From NCBI RefSeq assembly GCF_900102625.1, contig NZ_FMZC01000007.1:161365-225364 (forward strand): 64,000 bases of DNA. Reading direction: 5' to 3'. How positions within the stretch are numbered: position 1 is the first letter of the stretch; the number at the start of each line of letters is the position of its first letter. Shown piece after piece: positions 44,074-53,998 of this stretch. The position numbers and the translations under genes were made by a program. The notes below the pieces were generated by a model. The model was not told the DNA's origin and did not search any database. It saw nothing but the letters and a program-made list of their open reading frames with translations. This DNA comes from Paracidovorax valerianellae. GTDB lineage: Bacteria > Pseudomonadota > Gammaproteobacteria > Burkholderiales > Burkholderiaceae_C.

Positions 44074-45567
44074 GTGAACCCTGCAGTCACCCCACCCGGC
44101 GCCGAATTGCCGATGCCGCCGAAGACCGGCGCCTCCCCGCACCACGGCGAAGCGCTCATCAAGCCGGGCTACGACCCGCGGCTGACCAACGAAGACCTGG
44201 CGCCGCTCAAACAGCAGACCTGGGGCCAATACAACATCTTCGCGTTCTGGATGTCCGACGTGCACAGCGTGGGCGGCTACGTCACCGCCGGCAGCCTGTT
44301 CGCGCTGGGGCTGTCGAGCTGGCACGTGCTGGTGGCGCTGCTGGTGGGCATCCTGATCGTGCAGTTCTTCTGCAACCTGGTGGCCAAGCCCAGCCAGGTG
44401 ACCGGCGCGCCCTACCCCGTCATCTGCCGGGCCTCGTTCGGCGTGCTGGGCGCCAACATTCCGGCCATCATCCGCGGGCTGATCGCGGTGGCGTGGTACG
44501 GCATCCAGACCTATCTGGCGTCCAGCGCCTTCATGATCCTGGCGCTGCATTTCTACCCGTCGCTCGACGTGTATGCCGACGTCAGCCGGCACGGCTTCGC
44601 CGGCCTGTCCACGCTGGGCTGGGTCGCCTTCATGGTGATGTGGGTGCTGCAGGCGCTGGTGTTCTGGCACGGGATGGAGGCGATTCGCCGCTTCATCGAC
44701 TGGGCCGGCCCGGGCGTCTATGTGGTGATGGCGATCCTGTGCGGCTGGCTGGTCTGGAAGGCGGGCTGGAAGAACATCGACCTGAACCTGGGCGGCGTGC
44801 GCTTTCAGGGCTGGGACGCGGTGCCGGTGATGCTGTCGGCCATCGCGCTGGTGGTGAGCTACTTCAGCGGACCGATGCTCAACTTCGGCGACTTCTCGCG
44901 CTACGGCAAGAGCTTCGACGCGGTGAAGAAAGGCAACTTCTGGGGCCTACCGGTCAACTTCGTGTTCTTCTCGCTGCTGACGGTGGTGACCACCGCCGCC
45001 ACGCTGCCGGTCTTCGGCGAACTCATCACCGACCCCGTGCACACGGTGGGCCGCATCGATTCGACCACCGCCGTGGTGCTGGGCGCGCTGACCTTCATGA
45101 TCGCCACCATCGGTATCAACATCGTGGCCAACTTCGTGTCGCCCGCGTTCGACTTTTCCAACGTGGCGCCGCAACACATCAGCTGGCGCACGGGCGGCAT
45201 GATCGCCGCCGTGGGCTCGATCTTCATCACGCCCTGGAACCTGTACAACAACCCGCAGGTGATCCACTACACGCTGGACATCCTGGGCTCGTTCATCGGC
45301 CCGCTGTTCGGCATCCTGATCGCCGACTACTACTTCGTGCGCAAGCAGCGCATCGATGTGGACGCGCTCTACACCATGAGCCCCCAGGGCATCTACTGGT
45401 ACAGCAAGGGCTACAACCCCAAGGCGGTCTACACCATGGTGCCGGCGGCGCTGGTGCCCATCCTCTGCGTGCTCGTGCCGGCCTGGCGCGGCGCGGCGAG
45501 CTACGCCTGGTTCATCGGCATGGGCCTGGGTTTTGCCATCTACCTGGCTTTCAACCGAAAGAGCTGA
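44074..45567 (+). CDS. NCS1-family allantoin/nucleobase permease
   Basis: 497 residues from a GTG at 44074 preceded by TGAGGAGAGC. Twelve membrane helices. NCS1 signatures: LTNEDLAPLKQQTWGQYNIF, FWMSDVHSVGGYVTAGSLFA, GAPYPVICRASFGVLGANIP, GPMLNFGDFSRYGKSF, PWNLYNNPQV. Relatives PucI/AllW and Mhp1 import allantoin or hydantoin with Na+/H+. The adjacent racemase and operator support allantoin. Confidence 0.92.
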   Translation: MNPAVTPPGAELPMPPKTGASPHHGEALIKPGYDPRLTNEDLAPLKQQTWGQYNIFAFWMSDVHSVGGYVTAGSLFALGLSSWHVLVALLVGILIVQFFCNLVAKPSQVTGAPYPVICRASFGVLGANIPAIIRGLIAVAWYGIQTYLASSAFMILALHFYPSLDVYADVSRHGFAGLSTLGWVAFMVMWVLQALVFWHGMEAIRRFIDWAGPGVYVVMAILCGWLVWKAGWKNIDLNLGGVRFQGWDAVPVMLSAIALVVSYFSGPMLNFGDFSRYGKSFDAVKKGNFWGLPVNFVFFSLLTVVTTAATLPVFGELITDPVHTVGRIDSTTAVVLGALTFMIATIGINIVANFVSPAFDFSNVAPQHISWRTGGMIAAVGSIFITPWNLYNNPQVIHYTLDILGSFIGPLFGILIADYYFVRKQRIDVDALYTMSPQGIYWYSKGYNPKAVYTMVPAALVPILCVLVPAWRGAASYAWFIGMGLGFAIYLAFNRKS

Positions 45568-45572
45568 CCGAC

Positions 45573-46322
45573 GTGCGCATCCAGATCATCAATCCCAACA
45601 CCACCTGGAGCATGACCGAGAAGATCGGGGCCTGCGCACGCGCCGTGGCGCGGCCGGGCACCGAGATCGTCGCCGTCAGCCCGGCCATGGGGCCGGCCTC
45701 CATCGAGAGCCACTACGACGAGGCGCTGGCCGTGCCCGGCCTGTTGCAGGAGATCGCCAAGGGCGAGGCGGCGGGCGTGGACGGCTACGTCATCGCGTGC
45801 TTCGGCGACCCCGGCCTGAAGGCCGCCCGCGAACTGGCGCGCGGCCCCGTGGTCGCCATCGCCGAGGCGGCGATGCACCTGGCCAGCATGGTGGGCACGC
45901 GCTTTTCCGTGGTGACCACGCTGGGCCGCACCATGGGCCAGGCGTGGCACCTGGCCGAGATCTACGGCATGGAGCGCTTTTGCGCCAACGTGCGCGCTTG
46001 CGAGCTGCCCGTTCTCGAACTGGAAGTGCCGGGCTCGGACGCGCGCGAGCGCATCACCGAAGAATGCCGGCGTGCCCTGGCCGAAGACGGTTGCGACACG
46101 ATCGTGCTGGGCTGCGCCGGCATGGCCGACCTGTGCGAGCACATCGGCCAGACGCTGGGCGTGCCGGTGATCGACGGCGTGGCGGCCGCCACCGCCCTGG
46201 TCGAGTCGCTGGTCACGCTGCGCCTGCGCACGAGCAAGCACGGCGAGCTGGCGCGGCCGCTGCCCAAGGCGATGTCGGGCGCGCTGGCTGGCTTCACGCT
46301 GGCGACCGGTGCGCACGGCTGA
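45573..46322 (+). CDS. Asp/Glu/hydantoin racemase family, probable allantoin racemase
   Basis: 249 residues from a GTG at 45573, 5 bases after the permease stop. It starts VRIQIINPNTTWSMTEKIG, the HyuE/HpxA start. The two catalytic Cys are in YVIACFGDPGLKAAREL and IVLGCAGMADLCEHI. Hydantoin and allantoin racemases share this fold; beside an allantoin permease and allantoinase genes it most likely interconverts R- and S-allantoin, letting the cell use imported racemic allantoin. Confidence 0.88.
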   Translation: MRIQIINPNTTWSMTEKIGACARAVARPGTEIVAVSPAMGPASIESHYDEALAVPGLLQEIAKGEAAGVDGYVIACFGDPGLKAARELARGPVVAIAEAAMHLASMVGTRFSVVTTLGRTMGQAWHLAEIYGMERFCANVRACELPVLELEVPGSDARERITEECRRALAEDGCDTIVLGCAGMADLCEHIGQTLGVPVIDGVAAATALVESLVTLRLRTSKHGELARPLPKAMSGALAGFTLATGAHG

Positions 46323-46359
46323 GCGAGAAGCGACGCCCTCTGCAGGCGACGGCGCCAAG

Positions 46360-46422
46360 CATCATGCTATTAAATCAATAGCTGCCAGCGCATGATTCCC
46401 TAGGGTGGGAGGCCAAAAAGAT
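46360..46422 (+). repeat. Dispersed palindromic repeat, copy 4
   Basis: Starts ATGCTATTAAATCAATAGC, continues CCAGCGCATGATTCCCTAGG and ends GGGAGGCCAAAAAG. It lies between the racemase and GntR genes and looks partly rearranged relative to copies 3 and 5. Confidence 0.65.
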
Positions 46423-46502
46423 GCTGATCTTCGCCCCGCAGCCTCTGCGGCCTTCCCCGCCGGGGCGCCGGGGCCGCCAGCCGTGCCGCCACAATCCGCC
46501 CC

Positions 46503-47252
46503 ATGCCCCGCGCCGCCAAAGCCTCCCCTGTCCCTGCCCCTTCGCCCGCCGCCCCGCTGGCGCCGCACGACGCGGCCCAGGCGTCCATCGAGAGCATCGC
46601 CCGCGACCTGGCCACCGCCATCGTGGAAAAGCGCCTGCCGCCTGGCACCTGGCTGCGCGAGGAGGCCCTGGGGCGCGTCTATTCGGTCAGCCGCACGAAG
46701 ATCCGCGCGGCGCTGGTCATGCTGGCCAAGGACCGGCTGATCGAGACGGTTCCCGACAAGGGCTCGTTCGTCAGCCGCCCGAGCGTGAAGGAAGCGCGCG
46801 AGGTCTTTGCGGTCCGCCGCATCCTGGAGGTCGAAGTCGTGCGCCTGTTCGTGGCGCAGGCCACCCGGGCCGACTACCAGCTCCTGGAGCAGCACATCCG
46901 CTTCGAACGCAACACGCTCCATGGCCGCACCACCACCGGCCGGGTGCAGGAAAAACTGCTGGGCGACTTCCACGTCGCGCTGGCGGAAACCACCGGCAAC
47001 CAGACGCTGGCGCAGCTCGTCAGCGACCTGGTGGCGCGCAGCTCGCTCATCGCCATGCTGTACCACTCGTCCAACGACCCGCATTGCTCGTCCGGCGAGC
47101 ACGCGGAGTTTCTGCGCGTGTGCCGCACCGGCGATGCGGACGCTGCGGTGGCCTGCATGGTCGGCCACCTGGACCGCATCGAAGCCAGCCTGGAGCTGGA
47201 AACCGAACGTGCGGACCGCCAGCTCGATCTGGTGAAGGCCCTGCTGACCTGA
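46503..47252 (+). CDS. FadR-type GntR regulator, paralogue 3
   Basis: 249 residues with a ~25-residue Ala/Pro-rich N-terminal extension. Winged helix: LREEALGRVYSVSRTKIRAA and VPDKGSFVSRPSVKEAREVF; FCD domain: DFHVALAETTGNQTLAQLVS and CSSGEHAEFLRVCRTGD. It follows the permease-racemase pair and is a second candidate for control of allantoin transport; sequence alone cannot tell which paralogue binds TGTATRCA. Confidence 0.9.
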   Translation: MPRAAKASPVPAPSPAAPLAPHDAAQASIESIARDLATAIVEKRLPPGTWLREEALGRVYSVSRTKIRAALVMLAKDRLIETVPDKGSFVSRPSVKEAREVFAVRRILEVEVVRLFVAQATRADYQLLEQHIRFERNTLHGRTTTGRVQEKLLGDFHVALAETTGNQTLAQLVSDLVARSSLIAMLYHSSNDPHCSSGEHAEFLRVCRTGDADAAVACMVGHLDRIEASLELETERADRQLDLVKALLT

Positions 47253-47552
47253 TCCGGCGCCGGTCGAATCCGGTATCCTGGCCGCCTCGATCACCGCCGT
47301 GTTCCTGAACGGTTTCAACAAAGGCGCCCGCCGCAACACCTTCTGCGGCCACCGGCGCCGCCCGGCCCGGCCGACGCGCACCGACGCCGGCCAGCCACCG
47401 CAGACCCCATCCGGGCCTGCGCACGGGTTGGAGCCATTGCGCCAGGCCAAGGGTTTTCATGCACACAACGCATGCCGCAACCCCTTCTTCGCGCCGGTAC
47501 GGCGTTAAGCTCGATTGACCTCCTAGCTCCTTCGCTCACTCTCGGAACCTGT
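47253..47552. other. 300-base leader upstream of maeB
   Basis: No gene or recognised riboswitch. In-frame sequence runs upstream of maeB to 47472, but the conserved malic-enzyme start is at 47553. Confidence 0.45.
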
Positions 47553-49850
47553 ATGACCCAGCAACTTTCCGCCGCCGAAGCGGCCCTGCGCGAAGCCGCG
47601 CTCGAGTACCACCGCAGCCCCGTGCGCGGCAAGATCTCCGTCACGCCGACCAAGCCGCTGTCCAACCAGCGCGACCTGTCGCTGGCGTATTCGCCGGGCG
47701 TCGCCTATCCGTGCCTGGACATCCAGGCCGACCCGTCGCTGGCCTTCGACTACACAGCGCGCGGCAACCTGGTGGGCGTGATCACCAACGGCACCGCCGT
47801 GCTGGGCCTGGGCGACATCGGCCCGCTGGCCGGCAAGCCGGTGATGGAAGGCAAGGGCTGCCTGTTCAAGAAGTTCGCGGGCGTCGATGTGTTCGACATC
47901 GAGCTGGCCGAGCGCGATCCCGACAAGCTCGTGGAGATCATCGCGGCGCTGGAGCCCACGCTGGGCGGCATCAACCTGGAAGACATCAAGGCGCCCGAGT
48001 GCTTCTACATCGAGCGCGAACTCTCCAAGCGCCTGAACATTCCGGTGTTCCACGATGACCAGCACGGCACGGCCATCATTTCCAGCGCCGCGCTGCTGAA
48101 CGGCCTGGAACTGGTGGGCAAGGAGATCGGCGCGGTGAAGGTGGCGGTCTCCGGCGCCGGCGCCGCCGCCATCGCCTGCCTGGACGTGATGGTGGGCCTG
48201 GGCGTGAAGCGCGAGCACATCTTCGTGGTGGACTCCAAGGGCGTGATCCATGACGGCCGCACGAACCTGGACGAGTCCAAGGCCCGCTACGCCCAGAAGA
48301 CCGACGCGCGCACCCTGGCTGACGTGGTCAACGGCGCCGACGTGTTCCTGGGCTGCTCGGCCCCCGGCGTGCTGACGGCCGAGATGGTCAAGACCATGGC
48401 CGACAAGCCGATCATCCTGGCGCTGGCCAACCCCGAGCCCGAGATCCGCCCCGAACTGGCCAAGGCCGTTCGCCCGGACTGCATCATCGCCACGGGCCGT
48501 TCGGACTACCCGAACCAGGTCAACAACGTGCTGTGCTTCCCGTACATCTTCCGTGGCGCGCTCGACTGCGGCGCCACCAAGATCACGCAAGAGATGAAGC
48601 TGGCCTGCGTGCGCGAGATCGCCGACCTGGCCAAGGCCGAGATGAGCGACGAGGTCGCCGCCGCCTATGCGGGCCAGGAACTCTCGTTCGGCCCCGACTA
48701 CCTCATTCCCACGCCGTTCGACGTGCGCCTGATTCTGCGCATTGCGCCCGCCGTGGCCAAGGCGGCCGAAGCATCGGGCGTGGCCACCCGGCCCATCCAG
48801 GATTACGCGGCCTACCGCGAAAGCCTGACCCGCTTCGTCTACCAGACCAGCATGTTCATGCGGCCCGTGTTCACGGCCGCCAAGGCCGCGCCCCAGCGCG
48901 TGGCCTATGCCGAGGGCGAAGACGACCGCGTGCTGCGCGCCGCGCAGGTGGCGGTCGATGAAGGCCTGGCCCGTCCGATCCTGATCGGGCGGCCTGCCGT
49001 GATCGCCACGCGCATCGCCAAGGCCGGCCTGCGCCTGCAGCCGGGCAAGGACGTGGAAATCTGCAACCCCGAAGACGACCCGCGCTTTCGCCAGTACTGG
49101 GAGGCCTACCACCAGCTCATGGGCCGCGACGGCATCACGCCCGAAGCCGCCAAGGCGGCGGTGCGCCGCTCCAACACGCTGATCGGCGCGCTCATGGTGC
49201 GCCTGGGCGATGCCGACGCACTGCTGTGCGGCCTGGTGGGCCGCTTCGACCACCACCTGGAGCATGTGCGCCACGTGATCGGCCTGAAGGAAGGCACGCC
49301 CGGCTTCGCCACGGTGAACGCGCTCACGCTGGACCAGCACACGCTGTTCATCGCCGACACGTACATCAACGAAGCCCCCGATGCCGAGCAACTGGCCGCG
49401 ATCGCGCAGATGGCGGCCGAGGAAGTGCAGCGCTTCGGCCTGCCGCCCAAGGTGGCGTTCCTCTCGCACTCCAACTACGGTTCGTCCACGCGCCCCTCGG
49501 CCCTCAAGATGCGCGCGGCGCGCGACCTGTTTGTGAAGGCCGCGCCGCACATCGAGTGCGACGGCGAGCTGCACGGCGATTCCGCCCTGTCGGAAAAAGT
49601 GCGCCACAACGCGCTGCTGGACAGCACGCTGTCCGGCTCTGCCAACGTGCTGATCTGCCCCAACCTCGACGCGGCGAACATTCTGTTCAACGTGCTCAAG
49701 ACCACCGGCAGCCACGGCACGACCATCGGCCCGATCCTGCTGGGCGCGGCGGCCTCGGCCCACGTGCTGACGCCGTCATCCACCGTGCGCCGGGTGGTCA
49801 ACATGACGGCCCTGGCGGCTGCGAACGCGGCAGCGGCCAAGACGCGCTGA
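47553..49850 (+). CDS. maeB: NADP-dependent malic enzyme with phosphotransacetylase-like domain
   Basis: 765 residues, the standard MaeB size. The malic enzyme part (1-~430) has [35 protein letters not shown] and the NAD(P)-binding [19 protein letters not shown]. The C-terminal ~330 residues are phosphotransacetylase-like ([37 protein letters not shown]), which in MaeB is regulatory rather than catalytic. It decarboxylates malate to pyruvate, supplying NADPH for growth on C4 acids such as those made from glyoxylate. Confidence 0.97.
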   Translation: MTQQLSAAEAALREAALEYHRSPVRGKISVTPTKPLSNQRDLSLAYSPGVAYPCLDIQADPSLAFDYTARGNLVGVITNGTAVLGLGDIGPLAGKPVMEGKGCLFKKFAGVDVFDIELAERDPDKLVEIIAALEPTLGGINLEDIKAPECFYIERELSKRLNIPVFHDDQHGTAIISSAALLNGLELVGKEIGAVKVAVSGAGAAAIACLDVMVGLGVKREHIFVVDSKGVIHDGRTNLDESKARYAQKTDARTLADVVNGADVFLGCSAPGVLTAEMVKTMADKPIILALANPEPEIRPELAKAVRPDCIIATGRSDYPNQVNNVLCFPYIFRGALDCGATKITQEMKLACVREIADLAKAEMSDEVAAAYAGQELSFGPDYLIPTPFDVRLILRIAPAVAKAAEASGVATRPIQDYAAYRESLTRFVYQTSMFMRPVFTAAKAAPQRVAYAEGEDDRVLRAAQVAVDEGLARPILIGRPAVIATRIAKAGLRLQPGKDVEICNPEDDPRFRQYWEAYHQLMGRDGITPEAAKAAVRRSNTLIGALMVRLGDADALLCGLVGRFDHHLEHVRHVIGLKEGTPGFATVNALTLDQHTLFIADTYINEAPDAEQLAAIAQMAAEEVQRFGLPPKVAFLSHSNYGSSTRPSALKMRAARDLFVKAAPHIECDGELHGDSALSEKVRHNALLDSTLSGSANVLICPNLDAANILFNVLKTTGSHGTTIGPILLGAAASAHVLTPSSTVRRVVNMTALAAANAAAAKTR

Positions 49851-49860
49851 CCCAGGAACC

Positions 49861-49884
49861 GGAAGGCGCCGCCCGGCGCCTTCC
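49861..49884 (+). terminator. Hairpin after maeB
   Basis: Perfect 10-bp stem GGAAGGCGCC/GGCGCCTTCC with GCCC loop, 10 bases after the maeB stop. No T tract, so a weak or Rho-assisted terminator; it could also act on the convergent effector gene. Confidence 0.6.
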
Positions 49885-49951
49885 GCCCCTCGGCGCCGGG
49901 CTGGCGCCCCGAACCCGCGCGGCCCTGTGCGGCCATGGCGGCCATGCGCGA

Positions 49952-52900
49952 CTACGTGCGGCGCGGCCTTTGCGCCGGCACGTCCAGGCGGTTGTCGATG
50001 TGCGACGCCTCGGCCGCGTCCACGCTCGCCAGTTGCACCACCACATCGACGCCCTGGGTCTGCTGCACCATGTTGCGCTCGTACGAGCGCAGCGAATACG
50101 GCTGCACGGCCGTGGGGTCCGTCCACTTCGATTCGATCGTTTCCGCCAGCGCCAGGACGGCTTGCGGCAGGCCGCTCGGGTGCTGCCCGCACAGTTGCAT
50201 CGATGAGCGGTAGGCATCGTTCTGGGCCCGGGCTTCGGGCGTCACGATGTAGCGCGCCGCAAAGCTGTGGGTGGGCGCGGCGTGATCGTGAATGTTGTTC
50301 AAGAGCCCCTGCAGGCGCTCGGGGTCGGCGCCGGCCTCCACCCAATCGCCCACCTGCGGCTTGATCGCCTTCATGAAGACATCGACCGTCTGGTATTCGG
50401 TCTCGACGAACGACAGGGGATGCAGGCGCCCGGCTTCATACACCGCCTCCCGCCGCTCGAACACACCGGAAAGAATGTGCTCCGCGCTCACGCCGAACTG
50501 GGCCGTCGCGAGCGACACATCGACGCTGCCGGAAAACGGGGTCTCCGACGCAGCGGTCATGGACGGGCCGGCCGATGCCTTGACCCCCGCCCCCGCCCGC
50601 AAGGCATTGCCCTGGATCGACCGCTCCACGCGCATGTGCCCGGTGGCATCGGCATAGTGCTTGGTCACGTTGCGCTGGGCCTCGATGAAAGCGCCCACGC
50701 CGGCGCTGGCCTTCACACCCAATTGGCCGACCGAGCCCATCAGGTCCGCGCCCGCCCCGTGCCGGCGCCGGCCGTCCCCGGCCAGGCCGATGCGGTTCAC
50801 GGTCAGCTCGGGAAAGTCCTGCAGCAGGCGCTGCAGCAGCGGGGTGGCGTCGTCCGCCTGTGCCCCGCCCTGGCTGCCGTCGAGCAGTGCGTCCACCAGC
50901 GCCGAAAACTCCGCCCGCAGTTCCGGCACCGGCCGGCCGACGCGCGGCAGGCGCAGGGAGATGCCCTGGATGTCGGCCTTTTCCTTGCCGTAGAGCAGCG
51001 TATCGACGTTGACCCCGGCCTTGGCCACGCCGATGTCCGGCCCGACGAAAGCGCCGACCCCGATCTGCTTGGAGGCCTGGCGCTGCGAGCCCAGCACCAG
51101 TTCCATGTCGTAGGGCGGCATGGCAATCTCGAAGATCGCCTGTCGGCCACGCTGCGCCCGGCCATCGATGCGCCCCCGGAAAAAGAAGGCGCTCGCCACC
51201 GCGCTGATCGATGACGTGATCTGCCGCAGCCCCACCCCGACGAGCCCGCCGCTGCTCAGCCGCAACCGGGACGAACCCTCGATGTTTTTGATGATGTCCT
51301 TCAAGGCCGAACGCACCGTCTCGCGGGTGATCACCGGCACCCGGGTGTCGCGACCTTCGGCCTCTTCCTCGGCCCGCGCCAGCGCGGTGGCGACGGTCTG
51401 CACCCAGGGCACCTCTTGCGCTTCCTGCGCTTGTGCCCCCTGCGCGCCTTGCCCTGCGCCGCTGCCACCCGCCGGGCGGGCCGCGGCGAACCATTCGCCC
51501 ATCGCCTTCGCATCCAGGCGCAGATTGGCCAGGGCCTTCAATTGCGGCATTTGCGCCAGTTGCCGCTGCAGGCCGGGCGCGGGAGCGGGGGTGAGCAGCT
51601 TCGCCAGGCGGTCGGCGATGTCGGCGCAGGCGTCTTCATCGAAGCGGGCCCGTTCCAGCGGCTGCGGCGCCGGCGTCTCCAGGCAATGCGCCAGCACGGC
51701 CGCCCGCAGCAGCCCTTCGGGCACCTGCCCGGGCCTCGGCGAACGGGTGCCCGGCGCAGCAGCGATCAACTGGTCCCGCAACGCGGCAGCGGCCTCGCGC
51801 AGTGCCGCCTCGCGGGCCGGGCGATGGCGTGCGATGGCCGGGCCCCGCTCCACGTTCTGCGTGCCGTGCCGCAACGCCCGGAAAGGCGACTTGCCGAAAA
51901 TCGGGTTGCGCAGCAGCCGCCCGCGCTCCGGCGTGGCGCGCTCGATCCAGCGCCCGGTCTTCATCAGGCGCGCGTTGACGGCTGCAAAGTCGGTTCCCGG
52001 CCCGGTATCAAACAGGTCATTGCGCACGGCGGTCAGCGCCCACTGGTGGGGCCGGGCCGCATCCACCTCGCCCGCCATCCGTGCCGCAGCGCAGGCGACG
52101 GCCTTGCCGGTCAGCGTGCCGAGGGCATCCGCGCTGCCGAGGATCGAGGCCGGGTCGCCCCGCTCCGCGCGCACGGCCGGCATTCCGGTGGCCGCCTTGA
52201 GCAGCAGGGCGAAGTCCTCGCAGTGCGCCGCATCCACCGGGCGCGCCACGACGGCCTGGAGCACATCCAGCCCGGTCGGCGTGCCGGCCAGGGCCGCCGC
52301 GACCTGCCAGGCCGTCCGCCGCGCCGGCAGCGACCCGTCCGGGTCGTCGCCATCCACCGAGCGGTCTTCGGCCGTGTAGTAGGAATAATCCGAACTCCTG
52401 GGCGTGTCGTAGACCGATTCGCCCTCCGCCGAGGCGTCAGGCTGCAGGCCATCCGCCCGCTGCCGCCAGGCCGTGGCGATGTCCCGTTGCGGATCGAGCC
52501 CTCGCAGGCTTTCCAGCACGTCCCTGGCCAGCCGGGCATCGCCTCCCGTCGCTGCCGCCAGCGCCTGGGCCAGCAGCACGGTGGGCGCGCCGGGCAACCC
52601 CGGCACCGGCGGCATGCGCGAAAAATCCACGCTGCGCAGCTCGAACGCAAGGTCCGCCACGCCGAAGAGCTGCGTCGTTGCCGGCGCGAACAGCGCCTTG
52701 GTCAGCACGGAACAGTCGGGCGACGCCTGCGCCATGGCGTCGATCAGCACATGGCTGGGCCGGGACCGCGCGGTGGCCTCTGCGTTCGCTGGGGCGGGGG
52801 CGTTGCCGGCCGGGACAGGGGCCGGCGCCGATGGAATCGCCCCGCGCGGCGGCAGCGTCGATGCCGCACTGGCACGCCGGCGCGCCGGGCCGTCCAGCGG

Positions 52901-53020
52901 TCGCACCGCGGTGCTGGGAATGGAGGGGGTCTTCTGTTTCTGGCCCGTGGGCGTTTCCACGCTGAAACGGGAGATACCGAGGCGGTTCGAGAGTTTGGAG
53001 AGCAGGGACATTCGCGCCAT
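49952..53020 (-). CDS. Candidate type III effector, AWR/RipA-like
   Basis: 1022 residues from the ATG at 53020 (GGAG six bases upstream); an ATG at 53011 is the alternative. No Sec signal. The first ~85 residues are Ser/Pro/Ala-rich and low in acidic residues, as in type III signals. An Ala-Trp-Arg triad lies at 184-186 (DIATAWRQRADGLQ), the hallmark that named the AWR (RipA) effectors of Ralstonia, which are of similar length. The C-terminal half is Gly/beta-rich (GVGAFVGPDIGVAKAGVNVD, GKEKADIQGISLRLPRVGRP). A perfect PIP box (53056-53080) precedes it. Family assignment is from memory of the pattern, not a search. Molecular activity unknown; AWR proteins act inside plant cells. Confidence 0.72.
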   Translation of the reverse strand: MARMSLLSKLSNRLGISRFSVETPTGQKQKTPSIPSTAVRPLDGPARRRASAASTLPPRGAIPSAPAPVPAGNAPAPANAEATARSRPSHVLIDAMAQASPDCSVLTKALFAPATTQLFGVADLAFELRSVDFSRMPPVPGLPGAPTVLLAQALAAATGGDARLARDVLESLRGLDPQRDIATAWRQRADGLQPDASAEGESVYDTPRSSDYSYYTAEDRSVDGDDPDGSLPARRTAWQVAAALAGTPTGLDVLQAVVARPVDAAHCEDFALLLKAATGMPAVRAERGDPASILGSADALGTLTGKAVACAAARMAGEVDAARPHQWALTAVRNDLFDTGPGTDFAAVNARLMKTGRWIERATPERGRLLRNPIFGKSPFRALRHGTQNVERGPAIARHRPAREAALREAAAALRDQLIAAAPGTRSPRPGQVPEGLLRAAVLAHCLETPAPQPLERARFDEDACADIADRLAKLLTPAPAPGLQRQLAQMPQLKALANLRLDAKAMGEWFAAARPAGGSGAGQGAQGAQAQEAQEVPWVQTVATALARAEEEAEGRDTRVPVITRETVRSALKDIIKNIEGSSRLRLSSGGLVGVGLRQITSSISAVASAFFFRGRIDGRAQRGRQAIFEIAMPPYDMELVLGSQRQASKQIGVGAFVGPDIGVAKAGVNVDTLLYGKEKADIQGISLRLPRVGRPVPELRAEFSALVDALLDGSQGGAQADDATPLLQRLLQDFPELTVNRIGLAGDGRRRHGAGADLMGSVGQLGVKASAGVGAFIEAQRNVTKHYADATGHMRVERSIQGNALRAGAGVKASAGPSMTAASETPFSGSVDVSLATAQFGVSAEHILSGVFERREAVYEAGRLHPLSFVETEYQTVDVFMKAIKPQVGDWVEAGADPERLQGLLNNIHDHAAPTHSFAARYIVTPEARAQNDAYRSSMQLCGQHPSGLPQAVLALAETIESKWTDPTAVQPYSLRSYERNMVQQTQGVDVVVQLASVDAAEASHIDNRLDVPAQRPRRT

Positions 53021-53080
53021 CGTGTTCTCCGGCTTCCCGGCCTTTCGATGGAACCCCGAAGCACCCGCCGGGGAAGCGAA
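53019..53080 (-). promoter_or_regulatory. PIP box promoter (TTCGC-N15-TTCGG-N31-CACGAT)
   Basis: Box at 53056-53080 with the -10-like CACGAT at 53019-53024, reading toward the AWR-like gene. It fits the HrpX consensus TTCGB-N15-TTCGB-N30..32-YANNNT. The -10 overlaps the annotated ATG, so transcription would begin near the second ATG (53011). Confidence 0.7.
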
Positions 53081-53157
53081 CCCCCTACCTGGGGGAAACC
53101 CGCATTTCGATAGACGGAAAACGTATAAGCGGTTAAGCGGGTAGGCCCGGCTGAGCG

Positions 53158-53970
53158 TCAGGACGAACGGTCCTGCGGGTCCCTGGGCGCAACGGCCGAT
53201 GCAACCGATGCCGAAGCCGCTGCGTCACCGTGGCCATCGGTGGTGAAGCCGTGGTAACTGGGGCGCTGCGTGAGCCCTTGCTCCGCACGAATCGTGTTTT
53301 CAGAAGGCTCGGCACCGGCATGGGCCCCCACGCCGACCGTGCGCAATTCAACGGGCAGCAGCGATCGGCGGATCGGCGCGTCGATGACGGGATGCAGATA
53401 AAGGGTTTGGTCGGCTGTGGGCTGCGGCTGGATGCCATGCAGGCTGTCGCGGGCATGAATCAACTCATGCCCCAGCGTGGCGACGTAGTCAGCGGGGCTG
53501 GGCTCGCCTTCGCCGGACTCCGGCGTGGGGTAGCGCCACGCAACCTCGGGGTCGGTATAGACCCACGCTTCATCGGCGCCGGGCGTTTCGCGTCCGGGCA
53601 AGGGGGTTGCCGCCACCACCGGCATGAACGCATCGGGCGCGCGCCATTCGCTCAGGTAGGCGCTGGTGTCCGCAGCGTTGTTCAAGCCGACCCGCGACTG
53701 CGTGGCATCGTCACGCCGGAACGCCCGCACATGGACTTTGCCATCCTGGGCGGGGGTCAGCACGACCCGCTTGCGCGGAGCCATCGTGGTGATGGCTTCG
53801 ATCTGCCGCAGCAGCGCACGGCCAGAATCCCGCGAGGCCAGTTGCTGCAGCGCGGACTCGTTGCGCCGGACGAACTCGGCGCCCTGCAGCGCGGGCCCGC
53901 TCCCGTCGTGCGCCGCCCTCTCGGACGTGCGGATGAAGATGCCAGGAAAGGCACTGGGCTGGATCGGCAT
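53158..53970 (-). CDS. Candidate type III effector, M91 zinc protease (HopH1/XopG/NleD-like)
   Basis: 270 residues from the ATG at 53970 (GAGG seven bases upstream). An ATG at 54000 overlaps the predicted -10 box and is unlikely. No Sec signal. The zinc-protease motif HELIH is at 168-172 in VATLGHELIHARDSLHG; upstream are FVRRNESALQQLASRDSGRA and LLRQIEAI, and an acidic/Tyr stretch YTDPEVAWRYP, as in the M91 family (NleD in E. coli, HopH1/XopG in plant pathogens). Substrate unknown; NleD cleaves host MAP kinases. The C-terminal ~90 residues are disordered. A perfect PIP box stands upstream, and it precedes the AWR-like gene on the same strand, though each has its own box. Confidence 0.78.
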   Translation of the reverse strand: MPIQPSAFPGIFIRTSERAAHDGSGPALQGAEFVRRNESALQQLASRDSGRALLRQIEAITTMAPRKRVVLTPAQDGKVHVRAFRRDDATQSRVGLNNAADTSAYLSEWRAPDAFMPVVAATPLPGRETPGADEAWVYTDPEVAWRYPTPESGEGEPSPADYVATLGHELIHARDSLHGIQPQPTADQTLYLHPVIDAPIRRSLLPVELRTVGVGAHAGAEPSENTIRAEQGLTQRPSYHGFTTDGHGDAAASASVASAVAPRDPQDRSS

Positions 53971-53998
53971 GGCTCCGCCTCGGTCAAAAAAGGGAGGC

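Noticed and set aside
43144..44670. Extended frame in front of the DUF4142 gene
   Set aside because: It runs antisense through the DUF421 and permease region. The ATG at 43143 has a ribosome binding site and signal peptide.
44074..46322. Possible hydantoin utilisation (hyu) locus
   Set aside because: Permease and racemase fit hydantoin genes too, but no hydantoinase is present, and allantoinase, an allantoate hydrolase and the common operator fit allantoin better.
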